From Aeromonas sobria (GTDB taxonomy: Bacteria; Pseudomonadota; Gammaproteobacteria; Enterobacterales; Aeromonadaceae), in contig NZ_CDBW01000004.1 of the NCBI RefSeq assembly GCF_000820145.1, forward strand, positions 1-64,000: a stretch of DNA of 64,000 nt, written 5' to 3'. Below are positions 9,332 through 17,708 of this stretch, piece by piece. A program made the translations under genes and the position numbers. Under the pieces are notes generated by a model that worked only from the letters and a program-made list of their open reading frames with translations, did not search any database and was not told the origin of the DNA. The stretch's first letter is position 1. The number at the start of each line of letters is the position of its first letter.

Positions 9332-9792
9332 CGCTTTGCCAGCCACGCCCGCTGTTTGTCTACGGCAGTCTGATGGACGGGCTCTTCAACTACCGGCGCT
9401 ATCTGGCTGGTCATGTTAGCCAGCCGCCACGGCGCGCCCGGGTGCGCGGCGCCCTCTATCACCTGCAGCACAAGGGCTATCCGGCCCTGTTGCAGGGGGA
9501 GGACTGGGTCTATGGCGAGCTGTTTATGCTGGACGACTTCCCCGCCGCCATCGCGGCGCTCGACGAGATGGAGAACTTCCACGGCGAGGATGATCCGCAG
9601 AGCGAATATCTGCGCCAGCTGGTCGAGGTAGAGATCTTCGACCCGCAGCAAGGGCGCTATGTCGGTCAGCAGCTGGCCTACCACTACCGCTACGTGGTGC
9701 AGCACGACCCCCAGTGGCAGCAGGGCAAACACTATCTGCCCGACGGCAACTGGCGCGCCTTCCATCTGGCGCAGCTGGAGAGCGCCGCCTGA
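9328..9792 (+). CDS. gamma-glutamylcyclotransferase-like protein (AIG2/GGCT fold)
   Basis: This 154-residue protein has the GGCT fold hallmark FVYGSLMDGLFNY near the N-terminus and an acidic segment LDEMENF that would carry the catalytic Glu. Family members cleave gamma-glutamyl amines or peptides and release 5-oxoproline. Its ATG overlaps the pcp stop (ATGA), so it is the fourth gene of a coupled operon in which Pcp and GGCT both generate 5-oxoproline. The exact substrate cannot be read from the sequence. Confidence 0.85.
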   Translation: MTLCQPRPLFVYGSLMDGLFNYRRYLAGHVSQPPRRARVRGALYHLQHKGYPALLQGEDWVYGELFMLDDFPAAIAALDEMENFHGEDDPQSEYLRQLVEVEIFDPQQGRYVGQQLAYHYRYVVQHDPQWQQGKHYLPDGNWRAFHLAQLESAA

Positions 9793-9816
9793 CGGCCACC
9801 GGCAATAAATAAACAA

Positions 9817-9840
9817 GGGGCAGCCCGCGGGCTGCCCTTT
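9817..9840. terminator. bidirectional terminator
   Basis: A 20-bp perfect palindrome (GGGCAGCCCGCGGGCTGCCC, 9818-9837) lies between the convergent cyclotransferase and chemoreceptor genes, followed by TTT on the plus strand. Confidence 0.75.
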
Positions 9841-9863
9841 CTGTTGCTGAAGTGGCGGGATGA

Positions 9864-11756
9864 TCAGAGCCGGAAGCGGCCAATCTCCTGCTCCAGTCGC
9901 TCGGTCAGTGACTTGAGTTCGGCTGCCTGCGCCGCCTCGTTGCCCGCCTGCTCGGCCAGCTCTTGCGAGACGTGGCGGATATTCTCGGTATTGCGGCTGA
10001 TCTCGCCGGTCACCGAGGTCTGCTCCTCGGCCGCCGCCGCGATCTGGGTCGCCATATCGCTGATGGAACCGATCGCCTCGTTGATCCGGCCAAGGCTCTG
10101 GTTGGCCGCTTCCGCATCCTCCACGCTGGTGCCCGCCAGCTGGCGGCTGGTCTCCATGCCACCCACGGCGCGACGGGTCGTCTGCTGCAGGGTTTCGATC
10201 ATCTGCTGGATCTCGTCGGTGGAGTCGTGGGTGCGACGCGACAGCACCCGCACCTCGTCCGCTACCACCGCAAAGCCACGGCCCTGCTCACCGGCCCGGG
10301 CCGCTTCGATGGCGGCGTTGAGCGCCAGCAGGTTGGTCTGCTCGGCGATGCCGCTGATGGTGGCCAGAATGCCGCTGATCTTCTGGGCATGGCTGTCGAG
10401 CTCGTTGATCACCTGACTGGCATCGGCCACTTCGTCCGCCAGACCGGTAATACTGCGCTGACTCTGACCAACCTGGGATTGGCCGGCGACCGCCAGTGCG
10501 ACCGCATCGGTGGCGGTGGTGGCAGCAAACTCGGCGTTACCGGCGATCTCCTGGGTAGCGGAAGCCATCTCGGTCACCGCGGTCGCCACCATTACGATCT
10601 CGTCCTGCTGCTGGCGCACCCGCTGACTGCGAGCCTGCGCCCCGGCCGCCTGGACACGGGACTGTGCCGCCAGCTCGACGGTCACATCCCGCAGCCGGCT
10701 GACGATACCGTGCAGCCGCGCCACAAACTGGTTGAAGTTCTGGGCCAACTGACCCACCTCATCCTTGCTGTGGGTGTTGATGTGAACGGTGAGATCCCCC
10801 TCGCCGTGGGCAATGTCGTGCAGGGCGTGCGCGACCCGGCCGAGATCGGCGAACAGGTATTTGAAGGTAGCAGTGAGCAGGGCACTGAACACCAGCATCA
10901 GCACCAGCGTCAGCCCCACCAGCTGCCACAGCAGGTTGCTGAGCGGCGCCTCCAGCACATCGCGATACATCACCATGGCCAGCAGCCAGTCGGTGCCCGC
11001 TACCGGTTGTACCGCCAGCAGCACATCCCGCCCGTCGAGGGTGGCGGCGTGCAGCTCGCTGTTCTCGCGACCCCACTGCTGGAAGGTGGCGGCAGAGAGT
11101 CCCGGCGCCAGCTCGGCGATGGGCTTGAGCGCCAGATCCTTCTGTGGATGGCCGACGATGAGGCCGCTGCTGTCGAGCAGCATGGCGTAGCCCTCACCCT
11201 GCACCTTCATCGCCAACACTTCATCGATCAACTTGTCGAGCGCCAGATTGGCCCCCACGGCACCGACCAGCTCGCCCTGATGGCGCACTGGTTCGGAGAG
11301 GGTGACCACCAGCTTCTGCATGGTGACGCTGACATAGGGGGCGGTGACGATCAGCTGCCCCGCCTTCACCGCATCCTGATACCAGGGGCGCTCGCGCGGG
11401 TCATAGTTGCCGGTGTTGAGGGAGGGGTCCTGCCGGGTCATCACCCCCTGCGCGGAACCGAAATAGGTAAGACCAAAGCTGCCGGAGGTATAGGCCTGCT
11501 TCAGGTGTGGCACCAGCTCGGCTTGGGGGTTGTCGCTGATCAGGTTCACCAGCGCATGGACCGTGTTCTTGCGATCCGCCATCCAGTCGCCGATCGCCAC
11601 CGAGTAAGCGTGACCATAGTTGACCGCCTCGCTCTGAATGGCGCTCATGGTGCGGGATTTGAGGGTGTGAAAGGCAACGATGCCGAGCAGTGATGCCATC
11701 AGCAGCACCACGCCAAGACTGGTGGCCAGCAGCTTGCCGCGCAAAGAGAGGGTCAT
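9864..11756 (-). CDS. methyl-accepting chemotaxis protein with dCache sensor
   Basis: This 630-residue chemoreceptor has a membrane helix at about 7-30, a periplasmic double-Cache domain (about 35-270), a second helix at about 274-297, HAMP (about 299-352) and a cytoplasmic signalling tip [20 protein letters not shown]. The Cache domain holds [13 protein letters not shown] (Tyr118, Arg121, Trp125, Tyr126), part of the known amino-acid-binding motif. The two acidic positions expected later in that motif read as Ser143 (APYVSV) and Asn170 (VGANLAL), so a ligand other than a standard amino acid is plausible. The start [11 protein letters not shown] at 11756 has AAGGA upstream; an in-frame start 22 codons earlier is less likely. 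Confidence 0.92.
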   Translation of the reverse strand: MTLSLRGKLLATSLGVVLLMASLLGIVAFHTLKSRTMSAIQSEAVNYGHAYSVAIGDWMADRKNTVHALVNLISDNPQAELVPHLKQAYTSGSFGLTYFGSAQGVMTRQDPSLNTGNYDPRERPWYQDAVKAGQLIVTAPYVSVTMQKLVVTLSEPVRHQGELVGAVGANLALDKLIDEVLAMKVQGEGYAMLLDSSGLIVGHPQKDLALKPIAELAPGLSAATFQQWGRENSELHAATLDGRDVLLAVQPVAGTDWLLAMVMYRDVLEAPLSNLLWQLVGLTLVLMLVFSALLTATFKYLFADLGRVAHALHDIAHGEGDLTVHINTHSKDEVGQLAQNFNQFVARLHGIVSRLRDVTVELAAQSRVQAAGAQARSQRVRQQQDEIVMVATAVTEMASATQEIAGNAEFAATTATDAVALAVAGQSQVGQSQRSITGLADEVADASQVINELDSHAQKISGILATISGIAEQTNLLALNAAIEAARAGEQGRGFAVVADEVRVLSRRTHDSTDEIQQMIETLQQTTRRAVGGMETSRQLAGTSVEDAEAANQSLGRINEAIGSISDMATQIAAAAEEQTSVTGEISRNTENIRHVSQELAEQAGNEAAQAAELKSLTERLEQEIGRFRL

Positions 11757-12043
11757 GACGACGAATCCTTGTTGTTGTGTCAGGCAGGGAAAACCCCGTG
11801 AGATCTGGGCTATCGGCCGCAATATGAACAGACTTTAGTGAATCTGTATATTTTTACATCTATCAACAACAGGAACCGCTGCAAGCTGTAGGGAGATCAC
11901 TATTCCATGCTATTCAGTGCCGAATAAGTGCCGAAGTAATTAGATCGAAGGGCAAAGGCCATACCCCGCGAACCACTGGGGCCAGGGAAAATGATGGATA
12001 ACAAAGAGGGGCAACAGCACAGGAGGGAAATACCAGAAATGCG
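11757..12043. other. intergenic region between chemoreceptor and tRNA-Trp
   Basis: I see no gene or clear regulatory site here. It is moderately AT-rich next to the chemoreceptor start and should contain that gene's promoter. An open frame on the minus strand (11914-12138) crosses the tRNA and is judged spurious. Confidence 0.4.
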
Positions 12044-12070
12044 AAAGGCCAGCTCAATGAGCTGGCCTTT
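12044..12070 (-). terminator. terminator of tRNA-Trp
   Basis: AAAGGCCAGCTCA and TGAGCTGGCCTTT form a perfect 13-bp stem with a single-base centre, 8 bases downstream of the tRNA on the minus strand. Confidence 0.85.
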
Positions 12071-12077
12071 CTGAAAA

Positions 12078-12154
12078 TGGCAGGGGCGGCAGGACTCGAA
12101 CCCGCAACCATCGGTTTTGGAGACCGCTGTTCTACCAATTGGAACTACGCCCCT
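12078..12154 (-). tRNA. tRNA-Trp (anticodon CCA)
   Basis: The minus strand folds as a cloverleaf: acceptor stem AGGGGCG paired with CGCCCCT, an encoded 3' CCA, an anticodon loop CTCCAAA giving CCA, and a T arm with GGTTCGAGTCC. It is close to E. coli tRNA-Trp. A single tRNA gene with its own terminator. Confidence 0.95.
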
Positions 12155-12355
12155 GCAACAAACGAGGCGAATTATACAAAGTGAGGGTCAAAGGTAAAGG
12201 CTTTTTTTACTCTTTTAGTGTGATTGAACAATTCCCGAACAGGCTGCGGCTATTTGTGCAGCAAACCAGGATAACTTGCTGTATTTGCAGCCCTGCCGGG
12301 GTAGGAATGGGACATAAATGGGGGTAGGGTGAAATCAGGTACCGGGAGGCCACTT

Positions 12356-12898
12356 ATGCTCAATTACCGATTGCTCCAACAACTGGCGCCCCTCAACTTC
12401 AGGGATGAGCGCAAGACAGAGTCCCTGCCCGCCTATCTTGAACGGGTCGCGCCGCTGGTGCCCTTTATTCCTGAAAATGTGCTCTCCCAGTGGATTTACC
12501 GTCATTGGCGCGGTTTTGAGTCCAACTGGAGCTTTATCGATCTCGCCAGCCATCAGTTCAGCTGCGAAAGCTGGCCCACCGCGCAACTGGTGGATCAGGT
12601 GGGCTCCCGCCATATGGAGGTGATCGAGCGCTGGGGCGAGATGCTGCGCAGCAACCGCTATGTGCGCCGCTCCTGGCTCGGCGAGAAGATGCTGAGCGAA
12701 GGCAGCTGGCCCGAACCTGTCATCGTGCTGGCGCCAGCAGAGGGGAGCAGTTACCCGAACGGGCAACCGCTGCCGCAACCCTACTGCCTGCTGGAAGGGC
12801 ACCACAGACTCGGTTATTTGCGCGCCATGGCCCGCGATGGGGAATCGCTGCAAGAGACGCACAGGGTGTGGATTTGTCGTCCTGTTCCCGCCACTTAA
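12356..12898 (+). CDS. hypothetical protein with an EGHHR motif
   Basis: A 180-residue soluble protein I do not recognise by name. It has no signal peptide or membrane segment. Its most distinctive part is near the C-terminus, YCLLEGHHRLGYLRAM (Glu147 to Arg151), which resembles the (D/E)GHHR segment of ParB/sulfiredoxin-fold proteins; that link is tentative. The N-terminal half is rich in Trp and Arg (SQWIYRHWRGFESNW). The start at 12356 is chosen because GGGAGG lies 6 bases upstream; a GTG at 12329 precedes that site. It stands alone between tRNA-Trp and the pyr operon promoter. Confidence 0.75.
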   Translation: MLNYRLLQQLAPLNFRDERKTESLPAYLERVAPLVPFIPENVLSQWIYRHWRGFESNWSFIDLASHQFSCESWPTAQLVDQVGSRHMEVIERWGEMLRSNRYVRRSWLGEKMLSEGSWPEPVIVLAPAEGSSYPNGQPLPQPYCLLEGHHRLGYLRAMARDGESLQETHRVWICRPVPAT

Positions 12899-12936
12899 AC
12901 GTTTTTCATGCTGAAATTGGCATCAGAAATAAAATT

Positions 12937-12964
12937 TTGACAATTAAAAAAGCGGCCCTATAAT
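12937..12964 (+). promoter_or_regulatory. sigma-70 promoter of the pyrL-pyrB-pyrI operon
   Basis: TTGACA (12937-12942) and TATAAT (12959-12964) are both perfect consensus hexamers with a 16-bp spacer. The leader ORF pyrL starts 33 bases downstream. Such a strong promoter fits an operon controlled afterwards by attenuation. Confidence 0.9.
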
Positions 12965-12996
12965 CTGTCCGGTTTAAAAAAGGTCGGGACGAGACG

Positions 12997-13191
12997 ATGC
13001 AGTTTTTGATTCAGAAAACAGCCTTGCAGACGGGTGGTGCGCACCAGAGCGGCCCCGTTGTTTTCGGTTCCCACCCCAAGGATCCCCAGTTATTTTTAAA
13101 AAAAGCCCCTGTTTCAGGGGCTTTTTTTTGTGCCCGAAAAACCTCCAATGATGTCAAAGGGAATGCAGACGATGACCAATCCACTCTATAA
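12997..13191 (+). CDS. pyrL: pyrBI operon leader peptide
   Basis: A 64-codon leader ORF runs through the attenuator. Its C-terminal half contains GAFFCARK, matching the GAFFC of E. coli PyrL exactly, and is encoded across the terminator hairpin. In E. coli, low UTP makes RNA polymerase pause in the U-rich leader, the ribosome catches up and prevents the terminator from forming; a T-rich stretch (13091-13097) precedes the hairpin here too. Unlike the 44-residue E. coli peptide, this frame continues past the terminator and overlaps the first 20 bases of pyrB in another frame. Confidence 0.8.
   Translation: MQFLIQKTALQTGGAHQSGPVVFGSHPKDPQLFLKKAPVSGAFFCARKTSNDVKGNADDDQSTL
13098..13129 (+). terminator. 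UTP-sensitive attenuator of pyrBI
   Basis: AAAGCCCCTG, a TTT loop and CAGGGGCTTT form a strong stem followed by eight T (13122-13129). It lies inside pyrL and 43 bases before pyrB, the standard arrangement for attenuation in this operon. Confidence 0.93.
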
Positions 13192-14092
13192 GAAACATGT
13201 CATCTCCATTTCGGACCTGACCCGGTCAGAAATGGAACTGGTAGTCTCAACCGCACAACGGTTGAAGGCTGAACCTGACACCAGCCTGTTGAAAGACAAG
13301 CTGGTTGCCAGCTGCTTCTTCGAAGCCTCCACCCGCACCCGCCTCTCGTTCGAGACCGCGGTACAGCGCCTCGGCGGCAACATCATCGGCTTCGCCGACG
13401 GTGGCAACACCAGTGCCAAGAAAGGCGAGACGCTGGCTGACTCCATCAAGATCATCGGCTCCTACTCGGATGCGGTGGTGATGCGCCATCCGCAAGAGGG
13501 CGCAGCCCGTCTGGCCTCCGAGTTCTCCCGGGTGCCGGTGATCAACGGCGGCGACGGCTCCAACCAGCATCCGAGCCAGACCCTGCTCGACCTGTTCACT
13601 ATCCATGAGACCCAGGGTCGTCTGGACAACCTCAACGTCGCCTTCGTCGGTGACCTGAAATATGGCCGCACCGTGCACTCGCTGGCTCAGGCCCTCAGCC
13701 TGTTCAACTGCCGCTTCTTCTTCATCTCCCCGGAAGCGCTGGCGATGCCGGACTACATCTGCGAAGAGCTGGAAGAGAAAGGCATCCAGTTCAGCGTCCA
13801 CCAGACCATGGAAGAGGTGATGCCGGAGCTGGACATCCTCTACATGACCCGCGTCCAGAAAGAGCGCTTCGACGAGACCGAATACAAGCACATGGCTGCC
13901 AAGTTCATTCTGGAGCTGGCGACTCTGGAAGGAGCCAAGCCCACCATGAAGATCCTGCATCCCCTGCCCCGCGTCGACGAGATCGATGTGGCGGTCGACA
14001 AGACCCCCCACGCTTGCTACTTCCAGCAGGCAGAGAACGGGGTCTATGCACGCCAGGCGCTGCTGGCACTGGTACTGAACGAAACTGTCTGA
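13172..14092 (+). CDS. pyrB: aspartate carbamoyltransferase, catalytic chain
   Basis: PyrB condenses carbamoyl phosphate and aspartate to carbamoyl aspartate, the committed step of pyrimidine synthesis. The 306-residue chain has the carbamoyl-phosphate motif [28 protein letters not shown], the aspartate-loop region [17 protein letters not shown] and HPLPRVDEI, as in E. coli PyrB (311 residues). The start MTNPLYKKH at 13172 matches the family and has AGGGA upstream; earlier in-frame ATGs fall in the leader. It forms the catalytic trimers of the PyrBI dodecamer with the next gene product. Confidence 0.98.
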   Translation: MTNPLYKKHVISISDLTRSEMELVVSTAQRLKAEPDTSLLKDKLVASCFFEASTRTRLSFETAVQRLGGNIIGFADGGNTSAKKGETLADSIKIIGSYSDAVVMRHPQEGAARLASEFSRVPVINGGDGSNQHPSQTLLDLFTIHETQGRLDNLNVAFVGDLKYGRTVHSLAQALSLFNCRFFFISPEALAMPDYICEELEEKGIQFSVHQTMEEVMPELDILYMTRVQKERFDETEYKHMAAKFILELATLEGAKPTMKILHPLPRVDEIDVAVDKTPHACYFQQAENGVYARQALLALVLNETV

Positions 14093-14107
14093 GCTTAGGG
14101 GAATATC

Positions 14108-14572
14108 ATGTCTGACAAGAACCAACTGCAAGTCGAAGCCATCCGTCACGGCTCCGTCATCGATCACATCCCCGCTGGCCAGGGCATCAAGATCCTCAAG
14201 CTGTTCCAGCTGGTCGAAACCCAGGAGCGGATCACCGTCGGCTTCAACCTGAAATCCGGCGCGCTCGGCAAGAAGGATCTCATCAAGATCGAGAATACCC
14301 GCCTGACCGAGCAACAGGCCAACCAACTGGCGCTGTTCGCCCCGAAAGCGACCGTCAACATCATCGAAGAGTTCAATGTGGTGAAGAAGCACCAGCTGGA
14401 GCTGCCGGAGTTCATCACCGGGGTGTTCCACTGCCCCAACTCCAACTGCATCTCCCACAACGAGCCGGTGGACAGCTACTTCCGGGTGCGCGAAGTGAAA
14501 GGCGTGGTGCGGATGAAGTGCAAATATTGCGAGAAGTCCTTCACTCAGGACATCGTCAGCGAGCGTTACTGA
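14108..14572 (+). CDS. pyrI: aspartate carbamoyltransferase, regulatory chain
   Basis: PyrI binds ATP, CTP and UTP allosterically and links catalytic trimers through a zinc domain. The 154-residue product has the nucleotide-binding N-terminal half ([20 protein letters not shown]) and the four-Cys zinc site at the C-terminal half (HCPNSNC and CKYC). It follows pyrB by 15 bases with GGGGA before the start, so the two are co-transcribed and attenuated together. Confidence 0.98.
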   Translation: MSDKNQLQVEAIRHGSVIDHIPAGQGIKILKLFQLVETQERITVGFNLKSGALGKKDLIKIENTRLTEQQANQLALFAPKATVNIIEEFNVVKKHQLELPEFITGVFHCPNSNCISHNEPVDSYFRVREVKGVVRMKCKYCEKSFTQDIVSERY

Positions 14573-14579
14573 TATCTGA

Positions 14580-14604
14580 TTGGGCCCTGCGGGGCCCATC
14601 TTTG
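14580..14604 (+). terminator. probable pyrBI terminator
   Basis: TGGGCCC and GGGCCCA pair around TGCG and are followed by TCTTT, 8 bases past the pyrI stop. The U tract is short, so termination may be incomplete. Confidence 0.6.
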
Positions 14605-14772
14605 AACCCTGTCACATCACCGAATTTCCAGTCAGCTATAATTTGCCATCCCAAGATGGTAATGCCCGCTCATTCCCTGCATATAGATGGATTATCAGTG
14701 TTTTTGGCTGATAACTGACAGCTATGACAGATATCGCGCGTTTACCTCCGGTCATCATCAAAGGAATTCGCC

Positions 14773-15264
14773 GTGGTCAAAACTCTCAGTCGTCCCGTTG
14801 CCCAAGAGCCCGATCTGGCCCAGCTGGATGCCTGTCGCCAGATCATCGGTCAGCACTGCTACAGCACTCAGGAAGAGATCCGCCACCAGCTGTCAGAGCG
14901 CGGTTTTGCCGACATCAGCCAGTCCACCATCTCCCGCCTGCTACGCCGCCTCGGCGTCGCCAAGGCCCAAAATGCCAATGGCAAGAAGGTCTACACCCTG
15001 GTGGACGATCAACTGGAGCCCGCTGGCAGTACCCGCTCGATCCACGACATGGTGCGCGACGTGGTACACAACCAGCAGATGGTGCTGATCCTCACCACCC
15101 CGGGCGCCGCCACCGTAGTGGCCCGTCTGCTGGATCGCAACGCCAATCCCGAGATCATGGGGGCCGTCGCCGGCAACGACGTGGTGCTGGTCGCACCGCG
15201 CCATATCAGCCGCACCCGTCAGGCCCACGCCGCCGTGGTACGTACCCTGGCGCAAGCACGCTAA
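14773..15264 (+). CDS. ArgR-family transcriptional repressor
   Basis: The 163-residue product has an N-terminal winged helix (STQEEIRHQLSERGF, ISQSTISRLLRRLGV) and a C-terminal oligomerisation and arginine-binding domain (TTPGAATVVARLLDRN, GAVAGNDVVLV). It is clearly ArgR-like but diverges from E. coli ArgR at ligand positions: the usual AGDD reads AGND and the Gln after PGAA reads Thr. It may therefore be a paralog with altered arginine response rather than the main ArgR, which in many gammaproteobacteria sits beside mdh. The GTG start at 14773 has AAGGA 7 bases upstream. Because pyrimidine and arginine synthesis share carbamoyl phosphate, its place after pyrBI is suggestive. Confidence 0.85.
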   Translation: MVKTLSRPVAQEPDLAQLDACRQIIGQHCYSTQEEIRHQLSERGFADISQSTISRLLRRLGVAKAQNANGKKVYTLVDDQLEPAGSTRSIHDMVRDVVHNQQMVLILTTPGAATVVARLLDRNANPEIMGAVAGNDVVLVAPRHISRTRQAHAAVVRTLAQAR

Positions 15265-15421
15265 ACCAGTCATCCGGTCAGGCGACCCGCTTTCACCTTG
15301 TCATTCAAACATGCAACGCCATCTTGATACCCTGGTGGCGGCTCGCATCCCCCATCAACAGGGATACAAAATTGCACCGTAGCCTGAAGCCAATCCTGCG
15401 GAGTAATGGCGCTAGCGGCCC

Positions 15422-15457
15422 ATAAAAACAATGCCAGTCAGCGTCACTGACTGGCAT
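15422..15457 (-). terminator. terminator of the yibN-secB-gpsA operon
   Basis: On the minus strand ATGCCAGTCAG and CTGACTGGCAT pair around a 5-base loop and are followed by a T-rich tract. Stem and preceding CGGCCCATAAAAA are almost identical to the pntB terminator at 158-191. Confidence 0.8.
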
Positions 15458-15501
15458 TACACCCTCTGGCGTGGGCCTGTTGCATGGCACAACACCTGCG
15501 A

Positions 15502-16506
15502 CTACTCGTCCTTCTTGTCTCGCGACAACAGGGCGATGGCCGCCTCTTTCGGGTTCTTACCTTCGTAGAGCACCTTGAAGATCTGCTCGCAAATGGGCAT
15601 CTCCACACCGTAGCGGGCCGCCAACAGATGGACCTCCTTGGTGTTGCGATACCCTTCGACGACCTGACCGATCTCGGTCATGGCGGTATCCACATCCTTG
15701 CCAGCCCCGAGAGCCAGCCCGAAGCGGCGGTTGCGCGACTGGTTGTCGGTACAGGTGAGCACCAGATCCCCGAGCCCCGCCATCCCCATAAAGGTTTTGG
15801 CATCAGCACCGAGGGCGGCCCCCAGACGCTGCATCTCTACCAGCCCCCGGGTGATCAGCGCGGTTCTGGCATTGGCGCCAAAACCGAGCCCGTCGGAGAG
15901 ACCGGCACCGATGGCGATGACGTTCTTCACCGCACCACCCAGTTGCAAACCGACGAAGTCCGGGCTGGTATAAACCCGGAACGAACGGCCACAGTGCAGC
16001 AGTCGGGAGAGATCGTCGGCGAAATCGTCATGGGTCGAGGCAACCGAGATAGCCGTCGGCAGACCGGCAGCCAGCTCCTTGGCGAAGGTGGGACCGGAGA
16101 TCGCCGCCAGCGGCATCTCGTCTCCCAGCACCTCACGCGCCACATCCTGCAGCAGGCGGCCACTGTCCGGCTCCAACCCCTTGGTGGCCCAGGCGATACG
16201 GGTATCGGGGCGCAAGAAAGGTTTGATCTGAGCCAATACCTGACCAAACACGTGGCTCGGTACGACCAGTAGCAGCACAGGGGCGGCTTGCACTGCATAT
16301 TGCAGATCCGCAGTCAGCTGCAGATCGGCGGGAAAAGGGACATCAGGCAAAAATGCCTTGTTGCAGCGGTCTTGTTCCAGCACGGCGACATGAGCAGGAT
16401 CGTGACCCCACAGCAGGGTCGGATGGCCGTTGCGCGCCAAAGAAATGGCAAGGGCGGAGCCATAAGACCCCGCCCCCAAGACCGAGATAGCGATCTGGTC
16501 AGCCAT
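15502..16506 (-). CDS. gpsA: glycerol-3-phosphate dehydrogenase [NAD(P)+]
   Basis: GpsA reduces dihydroxyacetone phosphate to sn-glycerol 3-phosphate, the backbone for phospholipids. The 334-residue protein has the N-terminal dinucleotide motif [12 protein letters not shown], the [16 protein letters not shown] segment, the catalytic Lys in [18 protein letters not shown] and [20 protein letters not shown]. It begins two bases after the secB stop and is the last gene of a yibN-secB-gpsA operon, an order also found in E. coli. Confidence 0.97.
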   Translation of the reverse strand: MADQIAISVLGAGSYGSALAISLARNGHPTLLWGHDPAHVAVLEQDRCNKAFLPDVPFPADLQLTADLQYAVQAAPVLLLVVPSHVFGQVLAQIKPFLRPDTRIAWATKGLEPDSGRLLQDVAREVLGDEMPLAAISGPTFAKELAAGLPTAISVASTHDDFADDLSRLLHCGRSFRVYTSPDFVGLQLGGAVKNVIAIGAGLSDGLGFGANARTALITRGLVEMQRLGAALGADAKTFMGMAGLGDLVLTCTDNQSRNRRFGLALGAGKDVDTAMTEIGQVVEGYRNTKEVHLLAARYGVEMPICEQIFKVLYEGKNPKEAAIALLSRDKKDE

Positions 16507-16508
16507 TA

Positions 16509-16979
16509 TCAGGCTTCCGCAGTCGCCTGCTGGGCCTGTGCTTGCGCCATGTGCTGGGCAAACAGAGCATCGAAGTTAACCGGTGCCAGGTTCAGCTGCG
16601 GGAAGGAACCTTTGCTCACCATGTTGGCCACGGCTTCGCGGGCGTACGGGAACAGGATATTCGGGCAGAAAGCGGCCAGGCAGTGAGCCAGCTGCGGCTC
16701 TGGCAGGTTACCGATGGTGAAGATACCGGCCTGCTGAACTTCGCACAGGAAGGCGGTTTCGGTTTCCAGTTTGCAGGTCACGGTCAGGGTCAGGACAACC
16801 TCGTACACGTTGTCAGCCAGGATATTGGTCTTGGTATCCATGTCCAGCTTGACGTCCGGCTGCCACTCTTTCTGGAAGATGTGCGGGGTGTTCGGCGCTT
16901 CGAAAGAGACATCCTTGGTGTAGACACGCTGGATGTTGAATTCCGGTTGTACTTCCTGGTTGTTGATCTCGTCAGCCAT
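16509..16979 (-). CDS. secB: protein-export chaperone SecB
   Basis: SecB is a tetrameric cytosolic chaperone that keeps preproteins unfolded and passes them to SecA. The 156-residue product starts [20 protein letters not shown] and has the conserved [17 protein letters not shown] and [20 protein letters not shown] segments, plus an Ala/Gln-rich tail. The start at 16979 has AAGGA upstream and fits the family; an earlier ATG adds 12 unrelated residues. Unlike E. coli, no grxC lies between it and yibN. Confidence 0.97.
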   Translation of the reverse strand: MADEINNQEVQPEFNIQRVYTKDVSFEAPNTPHIFQKEWQPDVKLDMDTKTNILADNVYEVVLTLTVTCKLETETAFLCEVQQAGIFTIGNLPEPQLAHCLAAFCPNILFPYAREAVANMVSKGSFPQLNLAPVNFDALFAQHMAQAQAQQATAEA

Positions 16980-17030
16980 TTCGTTTGATTCCTTTATATA
17001 GGGATAAGTGGGCACAGGCCCTTAAATCAA

Positions 17031-17462
17031 TCAGCGCTTTTTGGTTACCGGCAGATTGTCTGCACGCCATTGAGCCATACCACCGCTGAGCACATATACC
17101 TGCTTGAAACCGGCCTTGCTCAGCTGACGACCCGCGCCGCCCGCAGTCATGCCCGACTCGCACACCACTATGATGGGGGCATCTTTATGCTTTTCAACCG
17201 GGCCCAGATTATTGCTCTGGATCTGGGTCAGCGGCAGATGCTGGGCACCGGCCAGATGGCCCTTGGCGTACTCTTCCTGACTGCGAATATCCACTACAGT
17301 GGCATTCTCACGGTTGATCAGCAGAGTGGCTGTGTGGTTATTGACGGTTTTTACCGGAGAAAAACGGGCACGCACAGTGGTGTAAACCAGGGTGCCAGCC
17401 AGACCCAACCAGGCTGCGGTCAGCAGCGGGTTACGGGTCGCAAAATCCAAATACTCTTGCAT
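17031..17462 (-). CDS. yibN: membrane-anchored rhodanese-like protein YibN
   Basis: The 143-residue product has one N-terminal membrane helix (about residues 14-32) and a single rhodanese domain with the catalytic loop VCESGMTAGG (Cys nucleophile) and the DIRSQEEYAKGHLAGA motif. Rhodanese domains carry sulfur as a persulfide; the specific acceptor for YibN is not evident here. It is the first gene of the operon with secB and gpsA and is divergent from gpmI. Confidence 0.92.
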   Translation of the reverse strand: MQEYLDFATRNPLLTAAWLGLAGTLVYTTVRARFSPVKTVNNHTATLLINRENATVVDIRSQEEYAKGHLAGAQHLPLTQIQSNNLGPVEKHKDAPIIVVCESGMTAGGAGRQLSKAGFKQVYVLSGGMAQWRADNLPVTKKR

Positions 17463-17599
17463 CTTCTACTATCCAGGGACCAAGACAAGGGCCCGAGTAT
17501 ACATGGGGGTATTGATAAGATCAGCCATCTTGGCGGCAAAGCGCGAGCAGGCTCCCATCATCAGCAGACAGTGAGCATGGCAGGAAGGGCGTGGCTTGC

Positions 17600-17617
17600 G
17601 GGGGCTCGGGAGCCCCC
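17600..17617. other. GC-rich hairpin in the yibN-gpmI divergent region
   Basis: GGGGGCTC and GAGCCCCC form a compact stem about 90 bases before gpmI. No T run follows on the plus strand, so it is not a standard terminator; it could be a leader structure or a chance palindrome. Confidence 0.3.
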
Positions 17618-17708
17618 CTTGGCTATCAGGTGACTATTTCGGCAGATGTAGTAATATTACGCTAGTTTCATTTCCCGCATTTTTTCCAATCCGAGAGGAC
17701 ATAGTCTT

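Noticed and set aside
11914..12138. A 74-codon minus-strand ORF
   Set aside because: It runs through tRNA-Trp and its terminator.
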